Shown: piece after piece, positions 54,729 to 64,000 of the stretch
How positions within the stretch are numbered: the stretch's first letter is position 1
Layout: each line of letters starts with the position of its first letter
Assembly (NCBI RefSeq): GCF_013019105.1
Contig: NZ_BLTE01000016.1
Span: 1 to 64,000 of the forward strand
Length of the DNA: 64,000 nucleotides
Reading direction: 5' to 3'
Origin: Fundidesulfovibrio magnetotacticus
GTDB lineage: Bacteria > Desulfobacterota > Desulfovibrionia > Desulfovibrionales > Desulfovibrionaceae
The notes under the pieces: generated by a model
Database searches by the model: none
The model's input: only the letters and a program-made list of their open reading frames with translations
Told to the model about the DNA's origin: nothing
Position numbers and translations under genes: made by a program

Positions 54729-56420
54729 ATGAGCGACACTCCGGAACGGCATCTCGATTTCATCCGCACCATCGTCGACGAGGACCTCAAGAGCGGCAAA
54801 CACGCCTCCGTGGCCACCCGCTTCCCCCCCGAGCCCAACGGGTATCTGCACATCGGCCACGCCAAGTCCATCTGCCTGAACTTCGGCATCGCCCGGGAGT
54901 TCGGCGGCACGTGCAACCTGCGCTTCGACGACACCAACCCCTCCAAGGAGGAGCAGGAATACGTCGACGCCATCCAGGCCGACGTGCAGTGGCTGGGCTT
55001 CTCCTGGGACGACAGGCTCTACTTCGCCTCCGACTACTTCGAGAAGCTCTACGAATTCGCGGAACTGCTCATCAAGAAAGGCCTGGCCTACGTAGACGAC
55101 CAGACCGCCGAGCAGATCCGCGAGAACCGGGGAACCCTCACCCAGCCCGGCCTGGACAGCCCCTGGCGCGACCGCCACGCGGACGAAAACCTCGACCTCT
55201 TCCGGCGCATGCGCGCGGGCGAGTTCCCCGACGGCTCCCGGGTGCTGCGCGCCAAGATCGACATGGCCTCGCCCAACGTGGTCATGCGCGACCCCACGCT
55301 CTACCGCATCCGCCACGCCCACCATCACCGTACGGGGGACGCCTGGTGCATCTACCCCATGTACGACTTCACCCACTGCCTATCCGACGCCCTGGAGCAC
55401 ATCACCCACTCCATCTGCACCCTGGAGTTCGAGAACAACAGGGAGCTTTACGACTGGGTGATCGACAACCTCCCCGTGCCCTCGCGCCCCCGGCAGTACG
55501 AGTTCGCCCGGCTCAACCTGGCCTACGTGGTGGTGAGCAAGCGACGCCTCATCCAGCTGGTCACGGAGGGCCATGTAACGGGCTGGGACGACCCGCGCAT
55601 GCCCACCCTGCAGGGCCTGCGCCGCCGGGGCTACACGCCCGAGGCCATCCGGCTCTTCGCCCAGCGCATCGGCGTGGCCCGCGCGGCCAACACCGTGGAA
55701 TACGAAATGCTCGAGGCCTGCCTGCGCGAGGACCTGAACGACCGCGCCCCCCGCGCCATGGCCGTGCTCAACCCCGTGAAGCTCGTGGTGGAGAACTACC
55801 CCGAGGGCCAGGAGGAAATCTTCACCTGCCCCAACCACCCCGAGAAGACGGAGCTGGGCGAGCGCGCCGTGCCCTTCTGCCGCGAGCTCTACATCGACCG
55901 CGACGACTTCCGCCAGGAGCCCCCCAAGGGCTACCACCGCCTCTCGCCGGGCAAGGAAGTGCGCCTGCGCCACGCCTACTACGTCACCTGCACCTCGGTG
56001 GAGACCGACCCTGCCACGGGCGAGGTCACGGAAATCCGCTGCGCGTACGATCCCGCCACCAAGGGCGGCTGGTCCCAGGACGGGCGCAAGGTGAAGGGCA
56101 CCATCCACTGGGTGAGCGCGCGCCACGCCGCCTGGGCCGAAGTGCGCCTCTACGACCGCCTCTTCACCAAGGCCGACCCCATGGACGTGGAGGAAGGCAA
56201 GGACTTCCTGGACAACGTGAACCGCGATTCGCTCCAGGTGCTGCGGAACGTGCCCGTGGAGCCCGCCCTGACCGGGATGAAGCCCGAGCAGTTCGTGCAG
56301 TTCGAGCGCGTGGGCTACTTCGTGGCCGACAGAAGGGAACACGGACCGGACAGGCTGGTGTTCAACCGCAGCGTGGGGCTGCGCGATTCCTGGGCCAAGC
56401 AGGAGAAGAAGGCCGGGTAG
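54729..56420 (+). CDS. glnS: Glutaminyl-tRNA synthetase
   Basis: 563 residues from the ATG at 54729 (AAAGGAAG upstream). Class I signatures: '[18 protein letters not shown]' (HIGH) and '[11 protein letters not shown]' (KMSKS equivalent). The catalytic domain is followed by the two beta-barrel anticodon-binding domains (from about 340). Charges tRNA-Gln, whose gene is at 44026. 82 bp after the Nif11 gene; probably an independent unit leading a translation-related series. Confidence 0.97.
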   Translation: MSDTPERHLDFIRTIVDEDLKSGKHASVATRFPPEPNGYLHIGHAKSICLNFGIAREFGGTCNLRFDDTNPSKEEQEYVDAIQADVQWLGFSWDDRLYFASDYFEKLYEFAELLIKKGLAYVDDQTAEQIRENRGTLTQPGLDSPWRDRHADENLDLFRRMRAGEFPDGSRVLRAKIDMASPNVVMRDPTLYRIRHAHHHRTGDAWCIYPMYDFTHCLSDALEHITHSICTLEFENNRELYDWVIDNLPVPSRPRQYEFARLNLAYVVVSKRRLIQLVTEGHVTGWDDPRMPTLQGLRRRGYTPEAIRLFAQRIGVARAANTVEYEMLEACLREDLNDRAPRAMAVLNPVKLVVENYPEGQEEIFTCPNHPEKTELGERAVPFCRELYIDRDDFRQEPPKGYHRLSPGKEVRLRHAYYVTCTSVETDPATGEVTEIRCAYDPATKGGWSQDGRKVKGTIHWVSARHAAWAEVRLYDRLFTKADPMDVEEGKDFLDNVNRDSLQVLRNVPVEPALTGMKPEQFVQFERVGYFVADRREHGPDRLVFNRSVGLRDSWAKQEKKAG

Positions 56421-56426
56421 GCCCCC

Positions 56427-57143
56427 ATGCCCTGGGACCTGGACGACCTCGCCCGCTACGAACGCTGGCTCGCTTCGCGCAGGGGGGCTTACGCCCTGGC
56501 CCAGGAGTTCCGTCTTCTGGAGAGCCTGATCTCCGCGTGGCCGCGCAGGGGGCGCACGCTTCTGGAGATCGGCTGCGGGCCGGGCGTGTTCCTGGAGTTC
56601 TTCCACCACGCGGGCTACGACGTGACGGGCCTGGACAAGTCCCCGGTGATGGCCCACGCCGCGCGCAAGCGCCTGGGCCACCGCGCCGAGGTGAACCTGG
56701 GCGACTGCGAGGCCCTGCCCTACGAGGACAACCAGTTCGACGTGGCGGCCCTGCTCACCGTGCTGGAGTTCGTGCCAGACCCCGAGGCCGCCCTGCGCGA
56801 GGCCGTGCGCGTGGCCCGCTCGGCCGTGATCGTGGGCTATCTGAACCGCTGGAGCTTCTACCGACTCTGCGCGGGCAAGGGATCCATCGTGCGCCGGGGC
56901 GAGTGGTTCACCCCCCTGGGCATGCACGCCCTGGCCCGCAAGGTGACGGGGCACGCGCCTGCGGCCCACGCCTCGGTGCTCCCCGGCCCTCCGTGGACCT
57001 GGCGGCCAGGCTTCCCCCTCTGGGGCCTGGGCCGCATGGCCCTGCCCCTGCCCGTGGGGGCCTACTGCGGCGCGGTGCTGGACCTCACCCTCGACGCGCC
57101 CCTCACGGGCCTGCCCGCCCGGGCCTTCGCCCAGCCCTCCTGA
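56427..57143 (+). CDS. Class I SAM-dependent methyltransferase
   Basis: 238 residues. 'TLLEIGCGPGVFLEFFHHAG' (about 48-67) is the SAM motif, 'VTGLDKSPVM' motif II and 'DCEALPYEDNQFDVAALLTV' motif III. Methyltransf_11 type; substrate unknown. It begins six bases after glnS and so is co-transcribed. The C-terminal region after about 160 is Pro/Gly-rich with no other domain. Confidence 0.88.
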   Translation: MPWDLDDLARYERWLASRRGAYALAQEFRLLESLISAWPRRGRTLLEIGCGPGVFLEFFHHAGYDVTGLDKSPVMAHAARKRLGHRAEVNLGDCEALPYEDNQFDVAALLTVLEFVPDPEAALREAVRVARSAVIVGYLNRWSFYRLCAGKGSIVRRGEWFTPLGMHALARKVTGHAPAAHASVLPGPPWTWRPGFPLWGLGRMALPLPVGAYCGAVLDLTLDAPLTGLPARAFAQPS

Positions 57144-57225
57144 CGACTCGCCTGAGCTTTTGACAACGCAAACGCTTGAGAGTAACAGTCCTTTTTTTCA
57201 AGGGCGTCCGCCCCAAGGTTCACAC

Positions 57226-58470
57226 ATGGACAAAATTCAGAAAATCAAAGGCTTCGCGGACCTGCTTCCCGCCGACGCCCAGGTGTTCGACCGCCTGGAG
57301 GACGCCGCGCGCCGCGTGTTCGGCAGTTACGGCTACCGCCAGTCCCGTCTGCCCATCCTGGAGCGCACCGAGCTCTTCTCGCGCTCCATTGGCGAGGAGA
57401 CGGACGTGGTCCAGAAGGAAATGTACACCTTCCAGGACCGCAAGGGCCGCTCCCTGACCATGCGCCCCGAGGCCACGGCGGGCATGGTGCGCGCCTACCT
57501 GGAGAACGGCCTGCACGCCCAGGAGGAGCTCACCAAGCTCTACACCTACGGCCCCATGTTCCGCTACGAACGCCCCCAGAAGGGCCGCATGCGCCAGTTC
57601 CACCAGCTGGACGTGGAGGCCTTCGGATCGCCCTCGCCCCTGCTCGACGCCGAAATGCTCTTCATGCTGGCGGACTTCCTGGGCGAGATCGGCATCACGG
57701 GCCTCTCCTTCGAGCTGAATTCCCTGGGCTGCCCGGATTGCCGCCCTGGCTACAACGAGGCCCTCAACGAGTATTTCCGCGGCTTCGACGCGGGCCAGCT
57801 CTGCGAAGACTGCATGCGCCGCAAGCTCACCAACCCCTTGCGCGTCCTGGATTGCAAGGTCCCGGGCTGCAAGGAGCTCACGCGCACCGCCCCCTCCATC
57901 GCGGACCACCAGTGCCCGGCCTGCAAGGCCCACTTCGACGCCGTGCTCGAAGTGGTGGACGCCGGGGGGCTGCCCTACACGCTCAATCCCCGCCTCGTGC
58001 GCGGGCTCGACTACTACGTGCGCACCACCTTCGAGGTCACCTCGGACATGATCGGCGCGCAGTCCGCCGTGGCAGGCGGCGGCCGCTACGACGGCCTTGT
58101 GCGCAACCTTGGCGGGCCGGACCTCCCCGGCGTGGGCTTCGCCTGCGGCATGGAGCGTCTGGCGCTGCTCATGGGCGCGCAGGATGCCCCTGCGCCGGAC
58201 TTCCACCTGGTGGCCATGGGCGCCGCCGCCGTGGCCCAGGGCGTGCTCCTGGCCAGGGAGCTGCGCGGCGCCGGCCTTTCGGGCGAATCCGCCCTGGCCG
58301 AGCGCTCCATGAAGTCCCAGATGCGCCAGGCGGCCAAAAGCCGCGCCCGTTTCTGCCTGATCCTGGGCGAGGCCGAGGCGGCCTCCGGCCAGGTGCAGGT
58401 GAAGGACATGCAGACAGGCGAACAACGCACCCTGGCCCGCAACGACGTCGCCCAGGCGCTTCGCCCCTAA
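57226..58470 (+). CDS. hisS: Histidyl-tRNA synthetase
   Basis: 414 residues from the ATG at 57226 (MDKIQKIKGFADLLP). Class II motif 2 'MFRYERPQKGRMRQFHQLDV', the His-specific 'RGLDYYVRTTFEV', motif 3 'GVGFACGMERLALLMG', and a C-terminal anticodon domain. The insertion domain has several Cys pairs ('CPDCRPG', 'CEDCMRR', 'CKVPGC', 'CPACKAH'), so it may hold zinc. Next to aspS, a common order. Confidence 0.97.
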   Translation: MDKIQKIKGFADLLPADAQVFDRLEDAARRVFGSYGYRQSRLPILERTELFSRSIGEETDVVQKEMYTFQDRKGRSLTMRPEATAGMVRAYLENGLHAQEELTKLYTYGPMFRYERPQKGRMRQFHQLDVEAFGSPSPLLDAEMLFMLADFLGEIGITGLSFELNSLGCPDCRPGYNEALNEYFRGFDAGQLCEDCMRRKLTNPLRVLDCKVPGCKELTRTAPSIADHQCPACKAHFDAVLEVVDAGGLPYTLNPRLVRGLDYYVRTTFEVTSDMIGAQSAVAGGGRYDGLVRNLGGPDLPGVGFACGMERLALLMGAQDAPAPDFHLVAMGAAAVAQGVLLARELRGAGLSGESALAERSMKSQMRQAAKSRARFCLILGEAEAASGQVQVKDMQTGEQRTLARNDVAQALRP

Positions 58471-58497
58471 CAACGATCCCCTCGGAGCCCCAGCCCC

Positions 58498-60324
58498 ATG
58501 GACCAGACACTTCTCGACGACGAATCCCCCCGCGCCACCGATCCCCTGGGAGACTGGCGGCGCACCCACACCTGCTGCCAGCTCACCGGCGCCGACGACG
58601 GCGCGGAGGTCTGCCTCATGGGCTGGGTGCAGTTCCGCCGCGACCACGGCGGCCTGATCTTCGTGGACCTGCGCGACCGCGCCGGGCTCACCCAGGTGGT
58701 CTTCAGCCCCGACCACGCCCCCGAGGCCCACTCCCGCGCCCACGTGGTGCGCTCCGAGTACGTGCTGGCCGTGCGGGGCCGCGTGCGGCGGCGTCCCGAG
58801 GGCATGACCAACCCCAACATGGTCACGGGCGAGATCGAGGTTGTGGTCTCGGACTGGAAGCTCCTGAACACCTCCCAGACCCCTCCCTTCGCCATCGAGG
58901 ACCGCGTGGACGCGGGCGAGGCCCTGCGCCTGAAGTACCGCTACCTGGACCTGCGCCGCCCCAAGCTGGCCCAGAACTTCATCCTGCGCTCCAAGGCGGC
59001 CCAGAGCGTGCGCCGTTATCTCGAATCACTCGACTTCCTGGAGATCGAGACGCCCATGCTCACGCTCTCCACGCCCGAGGGCGCGCGAGACTTCCTGGTG
59101 CCCAGCCGCGTGAACCAGGGCCGCTTCTTCGCCCTGCCCCAGTCGCCGCAGCTCTTCAAGCAGCTGCTCATGGTGGCGGGCATGGAGCGCTACTTCCAGA
59201 TCGTCAAATGCTTCCGCGACGAGGACCTGCGCGCCGACCGCCAGCCCGAATTCACCCAGATCGACATCGAAATGAGCTTCGTGGACGAGGCCCAGGTGAT
59301 GGACATGGCCGAAGGCATGGTGCGCACCCTCTTCCGCGAGTGCCTGAACCGGGAGCTGCCCGACCCCTTCCCGCGCATGCCCTACGCCGAGGCCATCCGC
59401 GACTACGGCCTGGACAAGCCCGACCTGCGCTTCGGCCTCAAGCTGTGCGACGTGTCCGACATCGTGCGCGGCTGCGAGCTGCGCGTGTTCGCCAAGGCCG
59501 AGCTGGTCAAGGGCCTGCGCGTGCCCGGCGGCGAGTCCATGACCCGCAAGGAGATCGACGAGCTCACCGAGTTCGTGAAGATCTACGGCGCGCAAGGCCT
59601 GGCCTGGATCAAGATCCGCGAGAACGAATGGCAGTCTCCCATCGCCAAGTTCTTCTCCGAAGACGAAAAGAACGCCCTGGCCCAGCGCCTGGGCCTCGAA
59701 GTGGGCGACATCGTCTTCTTCCAGGCCGGCGGGGCCGACATGGTGAACACCGCCCTGGGCTGGCTGCGCGTAGAGCTGGGCGAGCGCCTGGGCCTCATCG
59801 ACGAGAGCGTCTTCAGCCCCCTCTGGGTCACCGACTTTCCGCTCCTGGAGCACGACCCCGAGGCGAAGCGCTACGTGGCCAAACACCACCCCTTCACCTC
59901 GCCCCAGGACGGCCATCTGGAACTGCTCAAGACCGACCCGGCCAACGCCCTGGCCCGCGCCTACGACCTGGTGCTCAACGGCAACGAGATCGGCGGCGGC
60001 TCCATCCGCAGCCACACCCTCGACCGCCAGACCGCCATGTTCGAGGCCTTGGGCATCGGGGCCGAAGAGGCCGAGGAAAAGTTCGGCTTCCTGCTGGGCG
60101 CCCTGCGCTACGGCGCGCCCCCGCACGGCGGCATCGCCTTCGGCCTGGACCGCCTGGTGATGCTCATGTCCGGGGCCAAGTCCATACGCGACGTCATCGC
60201 CTTCCCCAAGACCCAGAAGGCCACCTGCCTCATGACCGAGGCCCCCGGCGTCGTGGCGGCCAAGCAACTGCGGGAACTGGGCGTGAAGCTGCGCGAGTCG
60301 GCCAAGGAAACCAAGGAAGACTAG
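58498..60324 (+). CDS. aspS: Aspartyl-tRNA synthetase
   Basis: 608 residues, bacterial type with OB-fold anticodon domain (about 20-120), class II core ('YRYLDLRRPKLAQNF', 'LPQSPQLFKQLLMV', 'FQIVKCFRDEDLRADRQPEF') and the bacterial GAD insertion (about 300-420). Motif 3 is 'GGIAFGLDRLVMLMSGA'. Whether it is discriminating or also charges tRNA-Asn cannot be told by sight. 27 bp after hisS; four bases before def. Confidence 0.97.
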   Translation: MDQTLLDDESPRATDPLGDWRRTHTCCQLTGADDGAEVCLMGWVQFRRDHGGLIFVDLRDRAGLTQVVFSPDHAPEAHSRAHVVRSEYVLAVRGRVRRRPEGMTNPNMVTGEIEVVVSDWKLLNTSQTPPFAIEDRVDAGEALRLKYRYLDLRRPKLAQNFILRSKAAQSVRRYLESLDFLEIETPMLTLSTPEGARDFLVPSRVNQGRFFALPQSPQLFKQLLMVAGMERYFQIVKCFRDEDLRADRQPEFTQIDIEMSFVDEAQVMDMAEGMVRTLFRECLNRELPDPFPRMPYAEAIRDYGLDKPDLRFGLKLCDVSDIVRGCELRVFAKAELVKGLRVPGGESMTRKEIDELTEFVKIYGAQGLAWIKIRENEWQSPIAKFFSEDEKNALAQRLGLEVGDIVFFQAGGADMVNTALGWLRVELGERLGLIDESVFSPLWVTDFPLLEHDPEAKRYVAKHHPFTSPQDGHLELLKTDPANALARAYDLVLNGNEIGGGSIRSHTLDRQTAMFEALGIGAEEAEEKFGFLLGALRYGAPPHGGIAFGLDRLVMLMSGAKSIRDVIAFPKTQKATCLMTEAPGVVAAKQLRELGVKLRESAKETKED

Positions 60325-60328
60325 GCCC

Positions 60329-60841
60329 ATGCCGCGCGAAATCCTCAAATACCCCCACCCCGTCCTCGCCCAGCGCGCGAAGGAGATCACAGAGATCACC
60401 CCCGAGCTGCGCAAACTGGCCGAGGAGATGGCCGAGGCCATGTACGCCAAGCGCGGCATAGGCCTGGCCGCGCCCCAGGTGGGCGAGTGCTGCCGCCTCA
60501 TCGCCGTGGATGTTTCCGGCCCGGACGAACGCACCGACTTGAAATTCTTCGTGAACCCCGTGATCGTCTCCAAGGAAGGCCAGGTCACCGACGAGGAGGG
60601 CTGCCTCTCCGTGGTGAACTTCCGGGCCAAGGTCACCCGCGCCGAGAAGGTGAAGGTCAAAGCCAAGGACCTGGACGGCAACGAAGTGGAGGTCGACGCC
60701 GACGGCATCCTGGCCGTCTGCCTGCAGCACGAAATCGACCACCTGGACGGCGTGCTCTTCATCGACCACATCAGCCGCCTGAAGCGCGCGCTCTACGACG
60801 GGAAGATCAAGAAGTGGCAGAAGAGCGGCAAACAGGCCTGA
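60329..60841 (+). CDS. def: Peptide deformylase
   Basis: 170 residues. Metal-site motifs 'GIGLAAPQVGECCR', 'EEGCLSVVNFRAKV' and 'CLQHEIDHLDGVLFIDH' (HExxH). It removes the N-formyl group from new proteins. Adjacent fmt gene downstream forms the usual def-fmt pair. Confidence 0.97.
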   Translation: MPREILKYPHPVLAQRAKEITEITPELRKLAEEMAEAMYAKRGIGLAAPQVGECCRLIAVDVSGPDERTDLKFFVNPVIVSKEGQVTDEEGCLSVVNFRAKVTRAEKVKVKAKDLDGNEVEVDADGILAVCLQHEIDHLDGVLFIDHISRLKRALYDGKIKKWQKSGKQA

Positions 60842-60852
60842 GCGCCGTCTTC

Positions 60853-61824
60853 ATGGGAACCCCGGCCTTCGCGGCCGAGGTGCTCCAGGCTGTGCTCGAC
60901 TCCGGCGCGGCCCGCGTCAAGGCCGTGTACACCCAGCCCGACCGCCCTTGCGGCCGCGGCCACAAGTGCCTGCCTTCGCCCGTGAAGCAACTCGCGTTGG
61001 AGCGCGGCCTGCCGGTCATGCAGCCGCTCAACTTCAAGGAGCAGGCTGCCGTGGACGAACTGGCCGCTTTCGCGCCGGACGTCCTCCTGGTGGCCGCCTA
61101 CGGGCTCATCCTGCCCCAGAATGTGCTGGACATCCCCCGCCTCGGTCCCTGGAACGTGCACGCCTCCCTGCTGCCCCGCCACCGGGGGGCCGCTCCCATC
61201 CAACGCTCCATCCTGGCGGGCGACGCCGAAACCGGCATCACCATCATGCGCATGGAGCGCGGGCTCGACACCGGCCCCATGCTCCTCAAGCGCGCCACGC
61301 CCATCACTCTTGAGGACACCGGCGGCAGCCTGCACGACCGTCTGGCCCGCATGGGCGCGGAACTCGCCGTGGAGGCCCTGAAACTGCTTGAAAACGGCCC
61401 CGTCGCGCCCGAGCCCCAGGACGACGCTTTGGCCACCCACGCCGCCAAGCTCTCCAAGGACGACACCCTCATCCGCTGGGACCGCCCGGTGCGCGAAGTG
61501 CACGACCGCATCCGTGCCATGTCCCCGAAGCCCGGGGCCTACTTCCACATCGACATTCCCGGTGAAAATCGCTGTATTCGCCTCCAGGCGCATCCTGGGG
61601 CCTTCTCGCAAGGTGACACCCAGGGAAGCCCTCCAGGACGCATCCTGGGGCTTTCAGGAGAGGGGCTTTCCATCGCTTGCTTCGATGGCGTCTATCACGT
61701 TTCTCAATTGACGCCCGCAGGGAAAAAACGCATGGACGCAGCGGCCTTTGCCTGCGGCTACCTCAACCGCATCGACCCGACGCTGCCCTTGAGCTGCCCC
61801 CCGCCCGACGACCTGCTCTCCTGA
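60853..61824 (+). CDS. fmt: Methionyl-tRNA formyltransferase
   Basis: About 323 residues from the ATG at 60853. That start cuts the usual N-terminal strand: the family begins M-R-I-V-F-M-G-T-P, and here 'SAVFMGTPAFA' continues upstream to a CTG at 60838 that overlaps the def stop (CTGA). A CTG start is therefore likely. Formyl-THF site 'NVHASLLPRHRGAAPIQRSI', 'GITIMRMERGLDTGPML', and a C-terminal tRNA-binding domain from about 205. Provides formyl-Met-tRNA for initiation. Confidence 0.95.
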   Translation: MGTPAFAAEVLQAVLDSGAARVKAVYTQPDRPCGRGHKCLPSPVKQLALERGLPVMQPLNFKEQAAVDELAAFAPDVLLVAAYGLILPQNVLDIPRLGPWNVHASLLPRHRGAAPIQRSILAGDAETGITIMRMERGLDTGPMLLKRATPITLEDTGGSLHDRLARMGAELAVEALKLLENGPVAPEPQDDALATHAAKLSKDDTLIRWDRPVREVHDRIRAMSPKPGAYFHIDIPGENRCIRLQAHPGAFSQGDTQGSPPGRILGLSGEGLSIACFDGVYHVSQLTPAGKKRMDAAAFACGYLNRIDPTLPLSCPPPDDLLS

Positions 61825-61885
61825 GCCCGGAAGCTCCGCACCGCGCCCCTTGCGCGGCCGCCTTGATTCATTCGGCAAAGAGGTT

Positions 61886-62716
61886 ATGTTTTCCCCAATG
61901 GAAATCGTCGAATCGTCCCGCAAGCGCCTGTTCATCGGGCTCATCGCCGCCACGTCCCTGGCCGTCACCACGGTGCTGGCCCTTTTGTGGATCGTGCCCA
62001 CCATCGGGTTGGACACCATCCACCCCTGGGCCAGCGCGGTCTGGGGAGGCGTGGTTGCCCTGGCCATCGTTCTGGTGGGCTGGGCGAGCCTGGGCCTGGC
62101 CCTCTCCGTGGCGGCCGGGCGCACGCTGCCCCTTACCAAGCGCCTGCGCGGCGTGACCATCAAGCTCTTCCTGCCTCTGATGATCATCCTGGCGCGGCTC
62201 TTCGGCATCTCCAAGGAACGCGTGCGGAACTCCTTCATCAAGGTGAACAACGAGCTGGTTTTGGGCGAAGGCAAACACTACAAGCCCCACGAGATCCTTC
62301 TGCTTCTGCCGCACTGCCTGCAATCGAGCACCTGCGGCGTGCGCCTCACCTACGACATCTTCAACTGCAAACGCTGCGGACTCTGCCCCGTGGCCGGGCT
62401 CCTGGCCCTCACGGAGGCCTACGGCGTGCACATGGCCATCGCAACGGGGGGCACCATCGCCCGGCGCATCGTGGTGCAGAAGCGCCCACGGCTCATCCTG
62501 GCCGTGGCCTGCGAGCGCGACCTCGCCAGCGGCATCCAGGACACCTACCCCCTGCCCGTCTTCGGCGTGCTCAACGAGCGCCCCAAAGGCCCCTGCCTGG
62601 ACACGGTGGTGCCCCTGGAGCGCCTGGAACAGGCCCTGCGCCACTTCCTCCAGGCGGAGCGCAAGCCTGTGGTGATCCTGCCCCGCCTTACGCCCACCAT
62701 GGACCTGCCCGAATGA
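61886..62716 (+). CDS. DUF116 membrane-anchored Cys-rich protein
   Basis: About 276 residues (ATG at 61886; an ATG at 61898 is the alternative, with AAAGAGG at different spacing). Two or three membrane helices in the first ~75 residues, then a soluble region with 'LLPHCLQSSTCGVRLTYD', 'NCKRCGLCPVAGLLAL' and 'VACERDLASGIQD'. The cysteines could hold an Fe-S cluster. DUF116 has no assigned function but is regularly found between fmt and rsmB in sulfate reducers. Stop overlaps the rsmB ATG (ATGA). Confidence 0.88.
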   Translation: MFSPMEIVESSRKRLFIGLIAATSLAVTTVLALLWIVPTIGLDTIHPWASAVWGGVVALAIVLVGWASLGLALSVAAGRTLPLTKRLRGVTIKLFLPLMIILARLFGISKERVRNSFIKVNNELVLGEGKHYKPHEILLLLPHCLQSSTCGVRLTYDIFNCKRCGLCPVAGLLALTEAYGVHMAIATGGTIARRIVVQKRPRLILAVACERDLASGIQDTYPLPVFGVLNERPKGPCLDTVVPLERLEQALRHFLQAERKPVVILPRLTPTMDLPE

Positions 62717-64000
62717 GCGCGCGAGATTCCGGCAACGCCGGCTCTGGCGGCGGAAGGCCCGGCGGCAAGGGATCGGGTGGCTTCGGCTCGGGCAGGAGAG
62801 GCCCAGGCGGCACTGGCGCAGGCACGAAGGACCACGGCGGCAAAGGCCCTGGCGGCCACGATTCCGTGAGCAAGGGATACGGCCCCGGCCGTCCTGGCGG
62901 CAGGTGGGAGCGCGACGGCGACGGCGGCCGATCCGCTGCGGGAGGCTCCGGTTCCTCCCGTGTGAACGCTTCTGCGCGCCGTGAAGGCGTTTCCCCCGAA
63001 TCCTCAGGCAGGCCCCAGCCCCAAGGCGCGGCCCGGCCCGGCACTCCTGGCCAGTTGCCCGAGACCGGGCGCCCCGCCGCCGGATCGGCCCGCATGGGCG
63101 GTCCGCGCTCCCTGCCTCCCGCCCGCGCGGCCGCCCTGGCCGCGCTGGACGACACCCTTCCGCTGGACCAGCGCGCGGCCCTGGACGTCCAGGCGGCCCT
63201 GGACCGCGCCCTGCGCCCCCTGGAGGACCCGCGCGACCGGGGCCTGGCCACGGAGCTGGTCTACGGCTGGTTGCGCCTGAAGGGCCGCATGGACCACCTG
63301 GTGCGCCGACAGCTTTCGCGGCCCGATGGCACGCCGCCCATGGCTTTGCGCCTGCTCTCACTGGGCGCCTACGAACTGGTGCACCTGGACCAGGTGCCGC
63401 CCCACGCCACGCTCTCGTGGACGGTGGATGCCGTGCGCGCCCGCTGCGGCGAAGGCCCCGCGAGGCTGGCCAACGCCGTGCTGCGCCGCATCCAGGCCCT
63501 CGGGCGCGACGCGTCCAACCCCGAGTTCTACCGCCACGGCGCTCAGAACCGCCTTGAATTCCTGAGCGTCTGGCATTCCATGCCCGCCTGGATCGTCAAA
63601 ATCTGGCTGGACCAGTACCCGGACACGGCGCAGCACCTCCTGGAGTCCCAGACGGCCTCGCCGCTGGCCGGTTTTCGGCTGAACCGGGCCCGGCCGGACG
63701 CCCAGACGCTCTTCAACGAGCTGACCCGCTCCGCCCCCGCGCGCGCGGCCTTCCCCTGGATCGCCTTCGAGCCCCACTCCGTGCCCCCCGGCCTGGAAGA
63801 CGCCTGCCGCGACGGCCTGGCCTCCCGCCAGTCCTTCGCAGCCGGGGACATGCTCCAGAGACTCGGATTCGAGCGCTGGCCGGGCCCCGTCTGGGACGCC
63901 TGCGCCGGGCGCGGCGGCAAGTCCCTTGCCCTGGCGGAGAGCGGCGTGCGCCCCCTCTGGGCCTCGGACGTGAGCGCCCCGCGCCTGCGCGGCCATCGCC
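62713..64000 (+). CDS. rsmB: 16S rRNA m5C methyltransferase RsmB with Gly-rich N-terminal extension, cut by window edge
   Basis: 429 codons visible, open to the end of the window. Residues ~1-135 are a low-complexity Gly/Pro/Ser/Arg-rich extension ('GGGRPGGKGSGGFGSG', 'RPGGRWERDGDGG'). Then comes a NusB-like RNA-binding domain (about 140-290: 'LDVQAALDRALRPLEDPRDR', 'LRLLSLGAYELVHLDQVPPH') and the start of the catalytic domain with motif I 'WDACAGRGGKSLALAESG', where the usual PGGK Pro is Arg. It should methylate C967 of 16S rRNA. The catalytic cysteines lie beyond the window. Confidence 0.92.
   Translation, partial: MSARDSGNAGSGGGRPGGKGSGGFGSGRRGPGGTGAGTKDHGGKGPGGHDSVSKGYGPGRPGGRWERDGDGGRSAAGGSGSSRVNASARREGVSPESSGRPQPQGAARPGTPGQLPETGRPAAGSARMGGPRSLPPARAAALAALDDTLPLDQRAALDVQAALDRALRPLEDPRDRGLATELVYGWLRLKGRMDHLVRRQLSRPDGTPPMALRLLSLGAYELVHLDQVPPHATLSWTVDAVRARCGEGPARLANAVLRRIQALGRDASNPEFYRHGAQNRLEFLSVWHSMPAWIVKIWLDQYPDTAQHLLESQTASPLAGFRLNRARPDAQTLFNELTRSAPARAAFPWIAFEPHSVPPGLEDACRDGLASRQSFAAGDMLQRLGFERWPGPVWDACAGRGGKSLALAESGVRPLWASDVSAPRLRGHR

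Overview
The window is a chromosomal segment of a very GC-rich bacterium. The gene content (def-fmt-DUF116-rsmB block, hisS-aspS, pyrB-pyrC, ATGA-type overlaps, lar maturation genes, a respiratory molybdoenzyme, an apparent selenoprotein) fits a sulfate-reducing member of the Desulfovibrionales, probably of the Desulfovibrio/Fundidesulfovibrio type. This placement is inferred from gene content and is not a database result.

Layout. (1) 1-7.6 kb: a minus-strand tellurium-resistance (ter) operon, read terZ, terE/D, a membrane protein with an FHA-like tail, terA, terC, terB, a TerD-domain protein with a beta-helix-like tail, then two tandem VWA-domain proteins, the last cut by the window edge. 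(2) 8.1-11.6 kb: a WYL-type regulator between two diverged copies of a PcfJ-like protein. (3) 12-19.5 kb: a GNAT acetyltransferase, an MFS exporter, the nickel-pincer cofactor genes larC-larE-larB without larA, and an Fe-S aldo/keto reductase divergent from an AraC-type regulator. (4) 19.8-35.7 kb: a 16-kb arsenic island. It holds an ArsR-headed operon (permease, small thioredoxin, DGC protein, exported thioredoxin, CcdA-like protein, Acr3, ArsC). Next come a LysR regulator divergent from a cysteine-rich pair, then arsM, sigZ and a radical-SAM/SPASM protein. A second ArsR gene is translationally coupled to a ttrBCA-like respiratory molybdoenzyme. (5) 35.9-43.7 kb: a GDSL autotransporter, a CheB-CheR-PAS fusion and a hybrid histidine kinase. 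(6) 43.9-53 kb: tRNA-Glu, tRNA-Gln and housekeeping genes (rlpA, an IHF/HU gene, HIT, Elp3-like radical SAM, amidohydrolase, pyrB, pyrC, HD protein, rlmN). (7) 53.0-54.7 kb: a non-coding stretch of large palindromes and short hairpins. Beside it is a methyltransferase whose frame is crossed by a UGA that is best read as selenocysteine, divergent from a small Nif11-domain protein. (8) 54.7-64 kb: glnS, a methyltransferase, hisS, aspS, def, fmt, DUF116, and rsmB cut by the window edge.

How the genes fit together. The arsenic island combines As(V) reduction (ArsC), As(III) export (Acr3), As(III) methylation (ArsM), a DUF318 permease and a set of thiol-redox proteins. The ArsR2-ttrBCA operon suggests that arsenic controls a respiratory oxidoreductase. 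The strongest new signal is the methyltransferase at 53577-54323. After an in-frame UGA, 47 more codons align without gaps to the C-terminal catalytic segment of the ArsM in this same window, with UGA standing exactly where ArsM has Cys229. A SECIS-like hairpin follows at the right distance. Its divergent Nif11-domain neighbour suggests an undescribed two-gene module.
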